From contig CALRIU020000007.1 in NCBI GenBank assembly GCA_943362175.1, positions 124,001 to 188,000 of the forward strand: DNA of 64,000 nucleotides. Direction: 5' to 3'. Below, piece after piece: positions 15,470 to 24,013 of this stretch. Within the stretch, counting starts at the first letter, position 1; every line of letters begins with the position of its first letter. The stretch is from UBA4416 sp943362175 (lineage in GTDB: Bacteria; Bacteroidota; Bacteroidia; B-17B0; Aurantibacillaceae). The position numbers and the translations under genes are program-made. The notes under the pieces were generated by a model. The model ran no database searches. It had not been told where the DNA came from and saw only the letters and a list, made by a program, of their open reading frames with translations.

Positions 15470-16450
15470 TTAATACTTCACAAATTTGCCGTGAAATCGC
15501 TGGCTCTGATTCGTGGTGATGGTGATGAAGTAACAGCCCTCGGGGAGCGTAGACACATCTATTGAGCGGCTAAAGGGCATTTGAAGGATTATTTGCCCGA
15601 TGTTGTTGGTGATCTCAATGGTGGAGTTTGAAAGATCGTTTTGTTCGTCGGAGATGTGAAGAGAAGAGCTGCTGGGGTTTGGGTAAAGTTTGATTATTGG
15701 CAACTTCTCCTCTTTAACAACAACATCGGTTGTAATATTCATAACAAAGTCGGACTGTGAAGAGCCTATATTCTGGTAATTTAAACTTCCGTCTTTGCGC
15801 CATTCTGTAATTATAAATGAAAAGGCATACATACCTAGAGAATCTTTGCTAAAGGTTATGGCCCCATGATCGCTTATAGAAACCCCCACTGATAAGCGAT
15901 AGTTAGTAGCAAAGCATGAACCCAACTGAAAAGATAGGCTATCATTTTCGGGATCCTGAAATTGAGGGTCGAACATCGCTTTATTACCCTGAACAGAAAG
16001 TTTAAATTCATTATTATGCATTTTTGGTGCAAGATTCGGCCCCATAAAAGCTGTAATCTTAAGCACTGAGCTCAATTTAAATCCTTCATTATCAGACTGA
16101 GCAATGTTATGAATACCTGCCACTCGAAATACATCCGTATAATTTATCTGATAAGTACCTGGGCCAGGATAAGTACAAGTACCAGTATATGTTTTCAATA
16201 TACCTGTACTCACCGGTATTTCGCTTATTAAAAATAGAGTGTCGATTTTAACGCCCCAATTTACTTTAATAAAAGGACGATAGATGTTTATAGATTCATC
16301 TACCACTAATGAAACACTTCCAGAATAAGTATATCCTGAAAGCCAATTTACTTGCATATAGCCAGATTTTAAATCCTGCGAGCTGCCATAAAAGCAGCTC
16401 ACAAGAAATAAAAAAATGAAGAAATACTTAATCTTATTTATAATCGTCAT
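15470..16450 (-). CDS. T9SS-exported surface protein, AT-rich
   Basis: 326 aa from the ATG at 16448-16450; a GTG one codon earlier is less likely. A signal peptide (FFIFLFLVSCFYGSSQ) precedes a beta-rich cargo of unknown function (about 27-245), which includes SGYTYSGSVSLVVDESINIYRPFIKVNWG and a cadherin/Ig-like stretch PENDSLSFQLGS. The C-terminus (about 250-326) is a type A sorting domain: KLYPNPSSSSLHIS, IEITNNIGQIILQM, STLPEGCYFITI, GKFVKY. The sorting domain is nearly identical at DNA level to that of the next gene upstream. Base composition is clearly lower in G+C than in regions 1 and 5. Confidence 0.8.
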   Translation of the reverse strand: MTIINKIKYFFIFLFLVSCFYGSSQDLKSGYMQVNWLSGYTYSGSVSLVVDESINIYRPFIKVNWGVKIDTLFLISEIPVSTGILKTYTGTCTYPGPGTYQINYTDVFRVAGIHNIAQSDNEGFKLSSVLKITAFMGPNLAPKMHNNEFKLSVQGNKAMFDPQFQDPENDSLSFQLGSCFATNYRLSVGVSISDHGAITFSKDSLGMYAFSFIITEWRKDGSLNYQNIGSSQSDFVMNITTDVVVKEEKLPIIKLYPNPSSSSLHISDEQNDLSNSTIEITNNIGQIILQMPFSRSIDVSTLPEGCYFITITTNQSQRFHGKFVKY

Positions 16451-16488
16451 CACTTCAGGTCGATTTGAAAGGATACTGTCAATGTGTG

Positions 16489-17823
16489 TCAGTATTTTAC
16501 AAATTTACTATGAAATCTTTGGTTCTCTCGCGTAGTGATAGTAATGAAATAACAGCCCTCCGGAAGAGTAGACACGTCTATTGAACTGCTAAAGGGCATT
16601 TGTAGAATTGTTTGCCCGATGTTGTTGGTGATCTCAATGGTGGAGTTTGAAAGATCGTTTTGTTCGTCGGAGATATGGAGAGAAGAGGTGGTGGGGTTTG
16701 GGTAAAGTTTCAAATTCTTGTCCATATCATCCTTTTTAAGAGAGTTGAAAAGAGAAGATTTAAATGATACTGTTTGATAAGAATTAGCAACTGAATCACC
16801 AGGATAATAGGAAATAGAACGTAAAACAAAGTTATAAGGGTATTTCCTTTCATCAATTGTTAACGGAGACCATAAAAAATATGCTTCGGATTTCTTTGAA
16901 TTACTTTTTATTATATTAACAACGGGCGTCGTATTAAAAAAATCTATTGGGTAGGAGAAAAGCTTTACAGAATCTGCAGAATTATCAATATATCCAATTT
17001 CAAATGTATAAGTATTATTTGCAGAGTAATAAATTTCTTTAAAGCCATTGGAATTTATTGGAATACCGGGAGTATTCGAATAAGTAAAAGATTCCGTTTG
17101 ACTGATAACATCAAATTTATAGTTATGAATTGATGCTCCTACCTTGATCCCTTCTTTATACATTTTAGACTCTAAGACAAATATATATGAATCCACAGTG
17201 TCTGGATTTACCCATTGAATTTCGCCACTATACTTATTTATTTTAACCCCCTGCGGCAAATACAAATTATACGCGGTTAAATTATTCACAAATGAATAAA
17301 TGATACTATCATAACTTAATGTATTATTTGTAGATGAAATTGAGTTAAAGTTAAATAACTTATTCTTAAATATTTTAAGTGCGGGAGAACTATATTGTGA
17401 ATACAAATTGTTATGCGGGAAAGATGGGCTTAAAACAATCGTAGATGAAAGGAAAAAATATGTCGTATCATTAGTTCCTAAATTTTTAATCTGTTGATTT
17501 ACTATCGTATCTACATAAGAAACCTCATGTGTACCGCAATTATATATATGGGCTCCTTGGTAACTACTTTTGGTAATTTGATTTCCAATAATAACCGAGG
17601 ATGATGTATGAATATAGCCAAAAGTTCCGTCCCCGTAACTAATATAGATAGAATCACCAGCCGTGTTATGTTTGGTGAAAATAGTTACCTCGATCTGATA
17701 ATTGGCAAAGGGGCAATTACCTAGGATATATTTGTAAGATATAGAGCCTCCAATGTATTCTATATTTGAAGAATACAATTGAAGAGTAAAAAGAAAAAAT
17801 AATATACCTGTCAGCTTTCTCAT
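16489..17823 (-). CDS. T9SS-exported surface protein, AT-rich
   Basis: 444 aa from the ATG at 17821-17823 (MRKLTGILFFLFTLQLYSS); a longer frame from 17904 would overlap the terminator of the gene before it. After the signal peptide comes NIEYIGGSISYKYI, a phrase common at the start of large Bacteroidota surface proteins, followed by a beta-sandwich-type cargo. The C-terminal 75 residues are a sorting domain (LKLYPNPTTSSLHIS to FHSKFVKY) that matches the downstream gene almost exactly. The cargo parts of the two proteins are not obviously alike, so the sorting domain has been duplicated or converted on its own. The gene is strongly AT-rich. Confidence 0.8.
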   Translation of the reverse strand: MRKLTGILFFLFTLQLYSSNIEYIGGSISYKYILGNCPFANYQIEVTIFTKHNTAGDSIYISYGDGTFGYIHTSSSVIIGNQITKSSYQGAHIYNCGTHEVSYVDTIVNQQIKNLGTNDTTYFFLSSTIVLSPSFPHNNLYSQYSSPALKIFKNKLFNFNSISSTNNTLSYDSIIYSFVNNLTAYNLYLPQGVKINKYSGEIQWVNPDTVDSYIFVLESKMYKEGIKVGASIHNYKFDVISQTESFTYSNTPGIPINSNGFKEIYYSANNTYTFEIGYIDNSADSVKLFSYPIDFFNTTPVVNIIKSNSKKSEAYFLWSPLTIDERKYPYNFVLRSISYYPGDSVANSYQTVSFKSSLFNSLKKDDMDKNLKLYPNPTTSSLHISDEQNDLSNSTIEITNNIGQTILQMPFSSSIDVSTLPEGCYFITITTRENQRFHSKFVKY

Positions 17824-17833
17824 GCAAGTAAAA

Positions 17834-17856
17834 AGGGGAGCGGTATTCGCTCCCCT
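17834..17856 (-). terminator. Terminator of the SBBP-repeat gene
   Basis: AGGGGAGCG (17834-17842) pairs with CGCTCCCCT (17848-17856) around a 5-nt loop. On the minus strand it is followed by TTTTT, and it lies just after the stop at 17877. Confidence 0.85.
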
Positions 17857-17876
17857 AAATATACTCAATTTATAAA

Positions 17877-20800
17877 TTAGTTTATAACCAATTTTTTTAC
17901 ACATGAACTGTATTCATTTGTGGCTTTAACAATATAAATACCTTTCGCCAGATTAGAAGAATTGATTTTTACGTTTCCAAGAAACTTTTCACATTTCAAC
18001 ACAATACGTCCGGAAATATCGAATACTTCCATCACATACGGTGCATTTGTTTTGATTTGAATACTAAATTCATTGCTTGCCGGATTAGGATACACTATCA
18101 TATCATCATTTTCATGTTGTGAAAAATCCTTTACAGAGACTCCAGATAGACCTATATCAAATTGTGCAATAAAAGCATCTGTGGATGAAGCTTTTGCTTG
18201 AACATATCCGCTACCAGCAACCAAAGGGAACCCGGAAGTGCTGCTTGTCGCCCCAACTATATAATACTTACTATCGTTCGAGCATATATTGGAGAAAATC
18301 TGATCCTTTTTAGTGTAGGCCGATCCGGAACCCGTCCCACCAAAGTACGACGACCATACAAAATTAAAGTTTTTGTCCATTACAGCAAAGTACCCATCGT
18401 CGGACACATCCTGTCCGTCACTATTATGTGCTTGAACAAATGCTGTAGCCGGATTGCTACCATAAAAAGGTAAATCGTCTCCGGCAGTTATCAATGGAAT
18501 AAATAATCTATTGTTTTTATATGCAATATCAAAACTTCCTTCATTTGCTGACCCGCCGAAATATGTATCAGAAACGATTTGATTAGATGAGTTAAACTTT
18601 GTAAGGAAGGCGTCTCCTAATGCTGATGAGAAATACGTCCCAGAACCTGAATAATTGGTATTGCTAACTCCGAAGGGATTTCCCGTAACAAAAGAGGAAC
18701 TTGATTGTGATTCCCCAGACAAATATATATTATCATTATTGTCCAAAACAACTGCATGAACTCTATCATCGTTATTTCCTCCGTATAGAGTAGACCATAC
18801 CAATGCATTGGTTGAACCGGAAAACTTTGATATAAATCCGTCAAAGGTTCCATTAAATGAATTATCAAAATATGCGCTCCCGCCTGGATTAACAGCATCA
18901 AAATATGCTCCTGTGCCATTATTTACGGATCCTACAATTATAAGATCATTGTTGGATGTAATCCCTAGTTTCTCAATTATTGGTCCATTTGAGCCAAAAA
19001 ATGTAGACCAAACTAGACTATGGCTTGAATTAAATTTGGCAATAAAATAAGCACCACCAGCTGCAATTGGAAATGAATTATTATATGCTCCGGATGGGGT
19101 TACAATTGGGAACCCATTATCAATTCCGGTAACATATAAATTATTATTTCCGTCTAGTGCTATATCATAGGTTTTTGCTATCCACCCGTTTCCTCCAAAA
19201 TAAGTCGCCCAAGTGAGTTGCCCATTATTATCAAATGATACTATGGCAATGTCTTGAGGCGAATTAGGGCTATTTACAGCATTTACATTATCATAATAAG
19301 CGCCACTTAAACTAGAAGCATGTACCGGAAAATTGGTGCTTGATGTTGAGAAGGCAGAATAAGTATTTCCTGAAGCGTCAATCTCTATCCCATGAAGATT
19401 ATAATCACATTCATCCAATGAACCCCCGATATATGTACTCCAAACTCTGGTTCCACTGCTGCTGAATTTCACAAATAAAGCATCTCGGCTCCCTGCATTC
19501 GTAACTTGATAACTGCCTGCTGAGGTTGGAAAATTTGTACTTTCTGAATATCCGGTTACCCACACATTATTTGAACTATTTGTTTTTACATCGTAAAACT
19601 CATCGTTGCTATTTCCACCATAGTATGTACTCCATGTCAGGTTATTAATCGCCAATGATGGTATCACTCCATTCCCCTGATCCACTTCAATAATCAAGGT
19701 TTGAGCTGTATTATAAGCTCCATCATTGAATCTATATTTATTACTTCCACCGTTGCTTTGCCAGTCCGGCGTCCAGGTCGTTACCGGCACAATCACGTTT
19801 CCGGATGTCAATTGATACACGATGGGCTTATCAAAGGTCATGCTTCCAATGCTGCTATTAATCGTCAGCTCATTCGTAGTACCGTTCAGGTTAAATGATG
19901 AGGCTCCTGTGAACTCCATTTGGATATCACGCATATCACCGCCGGGTTTCACAATAAAATAATATTTGATCCCATTCTGGTTGCTGCTGCACATCAGGTC
20001 GATATTGTTGTAGAGGTTTGTGGTAATCAAACGTTGATTGCCTTTTACATTAGCAATGCCATTGCTGCCTGTATGCGCGAGGAAATAATTCAGGTAACCA
20101 TTTTCCTGCTCATCCAGAGGATAGGTTTCGGCGCTTTCATTGGATGATGGAAAATCAAGATCGATGCGGTGTAAGGTGTCCGAAGCGCTGACTGTGGCCG
20201 TATCCATCCTGGCAAATACAAAGCTCTGCTTACCGTTCCCGAAATAAAAAGAAGGATAGGTATTATTGGTATAGAACTTCACTTCCGGCACCAATGTAAT
20301 AATGGTATCAGCCGCGATGATCTGCCCCCTGTTACGGTAGTACATAAAATTCGATACTGGCGTTTCTCCATCAAAATCCGTTGGCGTGGTTACCTCTTTC
20401 TGTGCATACTTCACCGTCATAAACTCATAATCTCCCGAACCTGTTTTGCTCTGGCCTGTTATGATCACATGATCTAAGCTGTCCAATGCCATATTGGTGG
20501 CATTGTCATCCAGCCCGCTGTTTCCGTCAGCCTCGATCTCCCAGATCTTCGTGCCTCCGGTACTATACTTGGCCGTATAATAATCCTTCGTACTATTGGT
20601 TTTAAACCCCGTCACATACACATCACCATTGGCATCCGTTACCAGATCCGCAGCTTCATCGTCGCCGCTGAAACCGCTGGTTTGCGTCCATTGATACGTG
20701 CCGCTGCTGTTGAGCTTGATGAGTGTGAGCTCTCTGCCAAGAGAAGACGTGCTGCTAAAGCCTGCCACAAACACATTTCCTGAAGCATCGGTCGTTACCG

Positions 20801-21731
20801 CTTTGGCATAGTCATCCAGGGAAGCGCCACCATCCCAGGTATAGATAAACACCGAGGATAGGGTTGAAGCGTTGAGCTTCTGCACATAGAAATCGTGCTG
20901 TCCACCAGTGTACTGGCTGCCCACAATGATGACATTGCCTGAGCCGTCGAGGGCCATGTCTGTCATGGCTTCCACGCTGCTGGTGGTCACCGCCGTCGAG
21001 GTATTGGTGGCGGTGATGGAGCCGGAGGCCTGCGCCAGCTTGATCGTGGACATCTTATAGGTTCCGGGCGTAGTGGTGGTGACAGCTCCGGTGACATTGA
21101 CATTCGTGCCGCTCAGCGCAATTTTATAGCCGCCATCGTCGGCACCGGTATAGTCCCAGGTGGAGGCCCACTGCTGGGTACCTGAGCTGTTGTATTTAAG
21201 CACCAGGTAGTCCGTATTCCCGCTGCCATTGTAGGATGCGCCTGACACATATACATTCCCGGACACGTCCAGCGTGATGTCTTTTCCGGCGTCGTGCGCT
21301 CCGGCCGCCCCGGTGTAGCTTGTACTCCAGAGCACAGAGCCGGTGCTGCCCGAAAGCTTCATGGTGATGCAATCCGTTTCCGGTGTTACGGAGTTGTTGG
21401 ATACAGCACCGGTAACGTACACATCGGTGCCGGTGACATACATACCTGCGATGGCGTCTACACCGTTTGGCGCGGTACCTGCAAACTGCTGGATCCATTG
21501 CAGGTTTCCGGCGGCATTGTATTTGGCTACCAGCATGTCCGGAAAGCCATTGTTCATCGTGGCTCCCGCCACATACACATTTCCGGAAACATCCGTTTTA
21601 GTGACATTTTTATAAAAGAAATTTTGTGTGCCCTGGGTGCTTTTCCAGTCTTCCAGGGCCATAGGCACCGCTTGTGCCCGCAACATGCTGCCCGTAAGCA
21701 GGCATGCTAAACCTGTGATTATTTTTTTCAT
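17877..21731 (-). CDS. Large SBBP-repeat surface protein with DUF7948-like domain, T9SS-exported
   Basis: 1284 aa from the ATG at 21729-21731 (MKKIITGLACLLTGSMLRAQ, a clear signal peptide); upstream in-frame codons to 21854 are leader sequence. Residues 20-460 hold repeats such as DVSGNVYVAGAT, YNAAGNLQW and DASGNVFVAGFSS, forming an SBBP-type beta-propeller. A middle domain (about 465-690) with FYFGNGKQSFVF, NNIDLMCSSNQNGIKYYFIV and GGDMRDIQMEF matches the DUF7948 pattern. A second propeller (about 700-1190) has repeated WSTYYGGN...D phrases. A type A sorting domain ends the protein (IVYPNPASNEFSI, KKLVIN). The half encoded at 19.7-21.7 kb is GC-richer than the half at 17.9-19.7 kb. Binding or adhesive roles are usual for such proteins. 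Confidence 0.88.
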   Translation of the reverse strand: MKKIITGLACLLTGSMLRAQAVPMALEDWKSTQGTQNFFYKNVTKTDVSGNVYVAGATMNNGFPDMLVAKYNAAGNLQWIQQFAGTAPNGVDAIAGMYVTGTDVYVTGAVSNNSVTPETDCITMKLSGSTGSVLWSTSYTGAAGAHDAGKDITLDVSGNVYVSGASYNGSGNTDYLVLKYNSSGTQQWASTWDYTGADDGGYKIALSGTNVNVTGAVTTTTPGTYKMSTIKLAQASGSITATNTSTAVTTSSVEAMTDMALDGSGNVIIVGSQYTGGQHDFYVQKLNASTLSSVFIYTWDGGASLDDYAKAVTTDASGNVFVAGFSSTSSLGRELTLIKLNSSGTYQWTQTSGFSGDDEAADLVTDANGDVYVTGFKTNSTKDYYTAKYSTGGTKIWEIEADGNSGLDDNATNMALDSLDHVIITGQSKTGSGDYEFMTVKYAQKEVTTPTDFDGETPVSNFMYYRNRGQIIAADTIITLVPEVKFYTNNTYPSFYFGNGKQSFVFARMDTATVSASDTLHRIDLDFPSSNESAETYPLDEQENGYLNYFLAHTGSNGIANVKGNQRLITTNLYNNIDLMCSSNQNGIKYYFIVKPGGDMRDIQMEFTGASSFNLNGTTNELTINSSIGSMTFDKPIVYQLTSGNVIVPVTTWTPDWQSNGGSNKYRFNDGAYNTAQTLIIEVDQGNGVIPSLAINNLTWSTYYGGNSNDEFYDVKTNSSNNVWVTGYSESTNFPTSAGSYQVTNAGSRDALFVKFSSSGTRVWSTYIGGSLDECDYNLHGIEIDASGNTYSAFSTSSTNFPVHASSLSGAYYDNVNAVNSPNSPQDIAIVSFDNNGQLTWATYFGGNGWIAKTYDIALDGNNNLYVTGIDNGFPIVTPSGAYNNSFPIAAGGAYFIAKFNSSHSLVWSTFFGSNGPIIEKLGITSNNDLIIVGSVNNGTGAYFDAVNPGGSAYFDNSFNGTFDGFISKFSGSTNALVWSTLYGGNNDDRVHAVVLDNNDNIYLSGESQSSSSFVTGNPFGVSNTNYSGSGTYFSSALGDAFLTKFNSSNQIVSDTYFGGSANEGSFDIAYKNNRLFIPLITAGDDLPFYGSNPATAFVQAHNSDGQDVSDDGYFAVMDKNFNFVWSSYFGGTGSGSAYTKKDQIFSNICSNDSKYYIVGATSSTSGFPLVAGSGYVQAKASSTDAFIAQFDIGLSGVSVKDFSQHENDDMIVYPNPASNEFSIQIKTNAPYVMEVFDISGRIVLKCEKFLGNVKINSSNLAKGIYIVKATNEYSSCVKKLVIN

Positions 21732-21990
21732 TGGGGGATAATTTATTTGGTTTGTAAAAATCATGGTAACTAAACATCTCAGAAGCAGCGGGATTAAGGA
21801 AAGCCGAGCATGTTTCTCCAAAAGCCCTGCAGCAAAAGGCTTTGCCTGCTGCACCTGGTACCGTTTATCAATAGCATGAATTGTTGCGTCATATAAAAAA
21901 GTTTTGTTCAGGGCCGTGTTTCCCCGGCAAAAAAAAATTTGCAGGAGAACGAATGATTGAAAAAGGGAGGCAACAGTTAACCAAAGCCAC

Positions 21991-22058
21991 GTGCCGGGGG
22001 AGTGGCACAGTGGTTTTGGTGACTGTTTACATTGCCACGTTCATTCCTGAGGGCAATG
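21991..22058 (-). ncRNA. Candidate structured 5' leader RNA (copy B)
   Basis: It carries the same two hairpins as copy A: CATTGCC-N15-GGCAATG (22030-22036 with 22052-22058) and GTGCC-N8-GGCAC (21991-21995 with 22004-22008). Spacer lengths are identical between copies for the first hairpin. Function is unknown; this rests on two sequences. Confidence 0.3.
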
Positions 22059-22226
22059 GAATTTTATGAAGCGGATCGCCTGCCGGGCTTTCCGTCATAA
22101 GGACCGGATGGTCCTTTTATATGCACAGGCAGGAGATGCCTGTTGTTGATTAGGTGTATGAATGGTTGAAGGTGGAGAAATCTTTCGATCCACTATGATC
22201 TTTCAGATGCTTCCTGTTCATTTTCT

Positions 22227-22268
22227 ACACTACAAATATAGTGTGTTTTTGTAGCAAAACAATGCTAC
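22227..22268 (-). promoter_or_regulatory. Promoter with overlapping palindromes (copy B)
   Basis: Minus strand: TTG (22260-22262), 19-nt spacer, TATATTTG (22233-22240), a textbook Bacteroidota promoter. ACACTA-N6-TAGTGT (22227-22244) overlaps the -7 box and GTAGCA-N6-TGCTAC (22251-22268) overlaps the -33 box, with the same geometry as copy A. Confidence 0.75.
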
Positions 22269-22420
22269 TTTTTATAGCAAATAAGTAAGTGCTTCATTTA
22301 CAGGGAGAATAAATTCAGGGCCGTTTTTTGATATACTGCGTTGTCGGATGCCACGACAGTCAAGGGATACGTGGATTTCAACATCGTTTGATCATCCGCT
22401 GTGAGTGATGCCACGCCTTT

Positions 22421-23476
22421 CTATAAATCCGCTTGATCATCCTCTTGCCAGACGGTGAACTGAGTTAACACCTGCTCTGCTTTATCCGGTTCGCGCTCGT
22501 AAAATGCCAAAAGGTGCTCGCAGACAATTTCCCTCACATCACTCTGCACCTGCGGCATGCCAAGCTTCCTGCGGGTGGATCCTTCAAAAGAAAAGTCTTC
22601 TCCTTTGATGACGGCGAGAAAGGTAAAATGTTTCTCCATGGTTTTTCTTTCCATGCTTACGGTGATGTTCTTTTTCTTCGCGAGCCGCCTGGTTGCTGCC
22701 GAGATGCCACTAAAGACGCCTTTCTCCAGAGAGCCCCCATAATACAATTCTGTGTTGCCTGCAAATGTTTTCGTTAAGCCGCCATCCAGCCAGTAATTAT
22801 TGAAAATACCGATCTGATAATGATAGCTGCCCACCTGCGCCTCTATTTCCAGTCTTAGCAAACCCGCATGGTAGTAGTCGGAGCGCATAGAGGATTCCAG
22901 CTGCTCAAAAATGCCCCGCGGATAATGAAACAGGTTTCGTTGTTGTCCTTCTCCGCTGTAATCTGCGGTGATAAGCTTTAAGGAAGGATTAAGATAGGCA
23001 AACTGTTGGAGGAAAGGAATCAGCAGGTCATACCGAATCTTCAGCTCTTTAAAAATAGAGTGATCCAATGTGAAATCAAAGCTGGCCCTTTGTTCGGCAT
23101 TGACTCCGGAACCGGAAATTTTATACTCGCCCTGTGTAGCCGATAATACTGTATCATTGGCGGCGATCCGGATCTTTTCGCTGAGGCTGATGATAGTCCT
23201 TGTCCCTAATTGGTACGCTTCAAATTGTTTGTCCAGAGAGGAGAGGTAAGACGCCAGGGAAGAGGCCTTTATATTTTTCACTTCCAGGACGATGCGCTTA
23301 TCGGGATAAAAGCCAAGATCCAATTCAGGATCTGATGTCGCATAACGTAAAAGTTCTTCAAACAGATTTTCAAGCATGCTTATCAGGCCTTCTTTCTGAA
23401 GGCTCCCGATATACATTCCCGGGCGCATCCGGATGTGCTGGACCCATTGATTTTGCTGGTATGTAGTATGCTCCAT
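22421..23476 (-). CDS. Degenerate GyrB/ParE-like protein (GHKL-transducer part only)
   Basis: 351 aa. It begins with VQHIRMRPGMYIGSLQ (12-27), the signature at the start of type II topoisomerase B subunits. The ATP-binding boxes do not follow: the expected E-x2-DN-x-x-DE appears as MLENLFEELLRYA and there is no DNGRGIP or GVG box. The second half matches the transducer region: a GGLT segment near 234-237 and FEGSTRRKLGMPQVQSDV followed by REIV near 302-323, which parallels the QFEGQTKTKLGN of GyrB. There is no TOPRIM domain, so the protein ends where GyrB's N-terminal half ends. It looks like a repurposed, probably non-ATPase relative. It is a single gene between the surface-protein block and tRNA-Leu. 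Confidence 0.65.
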   Translation of the reverse strand: MEHTTYQQNQWVQHIRMRPGMYIGSLQKEGLISMLENLFEELLRYATSDPELDLGFYPDKRIVLEVKNIKASSLASYLSSLDKQFEAYQLGTRTIISLSEKIRIAANDTVLSATQGEYKISGSGVNAEQRASFDFTLDHSIFKELKIRYDLLIPFLQQFAYLNPSLKLITADYSGEGQQRNLFHYPRGIFEQLESSMRSDYYHAGLLRLEIEAQVGSYHYQIGIFNNYWLDGGLTKTFAGNTELYYGGSLEKGVFSGISAATRRLAKKKNITVSMERKTMEKHFTFLAVIKGEDFSFEGSTRRKLGMPQVQSDVREIVCEHLLAFYEREPDKAEQVLTQFTVWQEDDQADL

Positions 23477-23526
23477 AGAATGTATTTATTCTATTAAGAT
23501 AGCAAAAAAAGGCCGGAATAACAAGC

Positions 23527-23555
23527 AAAAAGCCTCTCAAATGAGAGGCTTTTTT
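23527..23555 (-). terminator. Terminator after tRNA-Leu
   Basis: GCCTCTCA (23532-23539) pairs with TGAGAGGC (23542-23549), with A and T runs extending the stem. On the minus strand it follows the tRNA directly. Confidence 0.85.
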
Positions 23556-23556
23556 G

Positions 23557-23638
23557 TGCGGATGAAGGGACTCGAACCCCCACGCCGTGAAGCGCCAGAT
23601 CCTAAGTCTGGTGCGGCTACCAATTACGCCACATCCGC
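23557..23638 (-). tRNA. trnL: tRNA-Leu (anticodon UAG)
   Basis: 82 nt on the minus strand. Acceptor arms GCGGATG (23632-23638) and CATCCGC (23558-23564) pair fully with A73 at 23557. The anticodon stem CCAGA/TCTGG encloses CTTAGGA, giving anticodon UAG. A long variable arm (class II) and GGTTCGAGTCC T-arm are present, as expected for leucine. CCA is not encoded. A promoter TTG (23689-23691)-N19-TATATTTG (23662-23669) lies upstream and touches the end of the GIY-YIG gene. Confidence 0.96.
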
Positions 23639-23661
23639 AGCTTTTCTGGTAATTAGGGCAA

Positions 23662-23691
23662 CAAATATAGGGATTTTATTGCAAATTGCAA
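23662..23691 (-). promoter_or_regulatory. Promoter of tRNA-Leu
   Basis: TTG at 23689-23691, 19-nt spacer, TATATTTG at 23662-23669 on the minus strand, an exact match to the Bacteroidota consensus. The start would lie about 20 nt before the tRNA. Confidence 0.85.
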
Positions 23692-23976
23692 TTAAACGTA
23701 TCTTTCTTTAAGTTTTTGAACTATTTCAGGATACTTCAATATATTGCTAATATAGGTTTTGCTTTTCATCTTTTTAATATGTTGCTCTATGCTTCTGGCT
23801 TCTGTGTAGCTTAATTCCGGGATTTCAAAAACCAACTTCCAGCTAGTGTCTTTAGCTGTAAAACAATTTGGGTATATTTTGTTCAGATGTTCCTGTAATC
23901 TTTCATCAAGATTCAGACAACTGCCAATGTAATACTTCTTTAAATTTTCGGAGTATAAAACATAAACATGCGCCAT
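23692..23976 (-). CDS. Small GIY-YIG endonuclease-domain protein
   Basis: 94 aa, a free-standing GIY-YIG module: VYVLYSENLKKYYIGSC gives the first strand pair (VY...YYIG), followed by LDERLQEHL (Arg26) and a later conserved Glu near residue 61 in YTEARSIEQHI. Such short proteins are common in Bacteroidota and often lie next to tRNA or rRNA genes. Here the gene sits between an intact tRNA-Leu and a partial copy of that tRNA's 5' end and promoter, which suggests a selfish or homing-type insertion. Its 3' end overlaps the tRNA promoter. Confidence 0.88.
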   Translation of the reverse strand: MAHVYVLYSENLKKYYIGSCLNLDERLQEHLNKIYPNCFTAKDTSWKLVFEIPELSYTEARSIEQHIKKMKSKTYISNILKYPEIVQKLKERYV

Positions 23977-24013
23977 AACTTAAGGGCCAAAATTTATACT
24001 TTAAAAGATTTAG

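Larger units (their letters stand above)
21982..22302 (-). repeat. Duplicated promoter/leader block, copy B
   Basis: About 321 bp homologous to 14924-15250 (copy A). It precedes the SBBP gene, so the inferred transcript start (about 22226) gives a leader near 495 nt before the ATG at 21731. The flanking stretch 21732-21981 has no gene; 22303-22420 likewise shows nothing I recognise. Confidence 0.85.
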
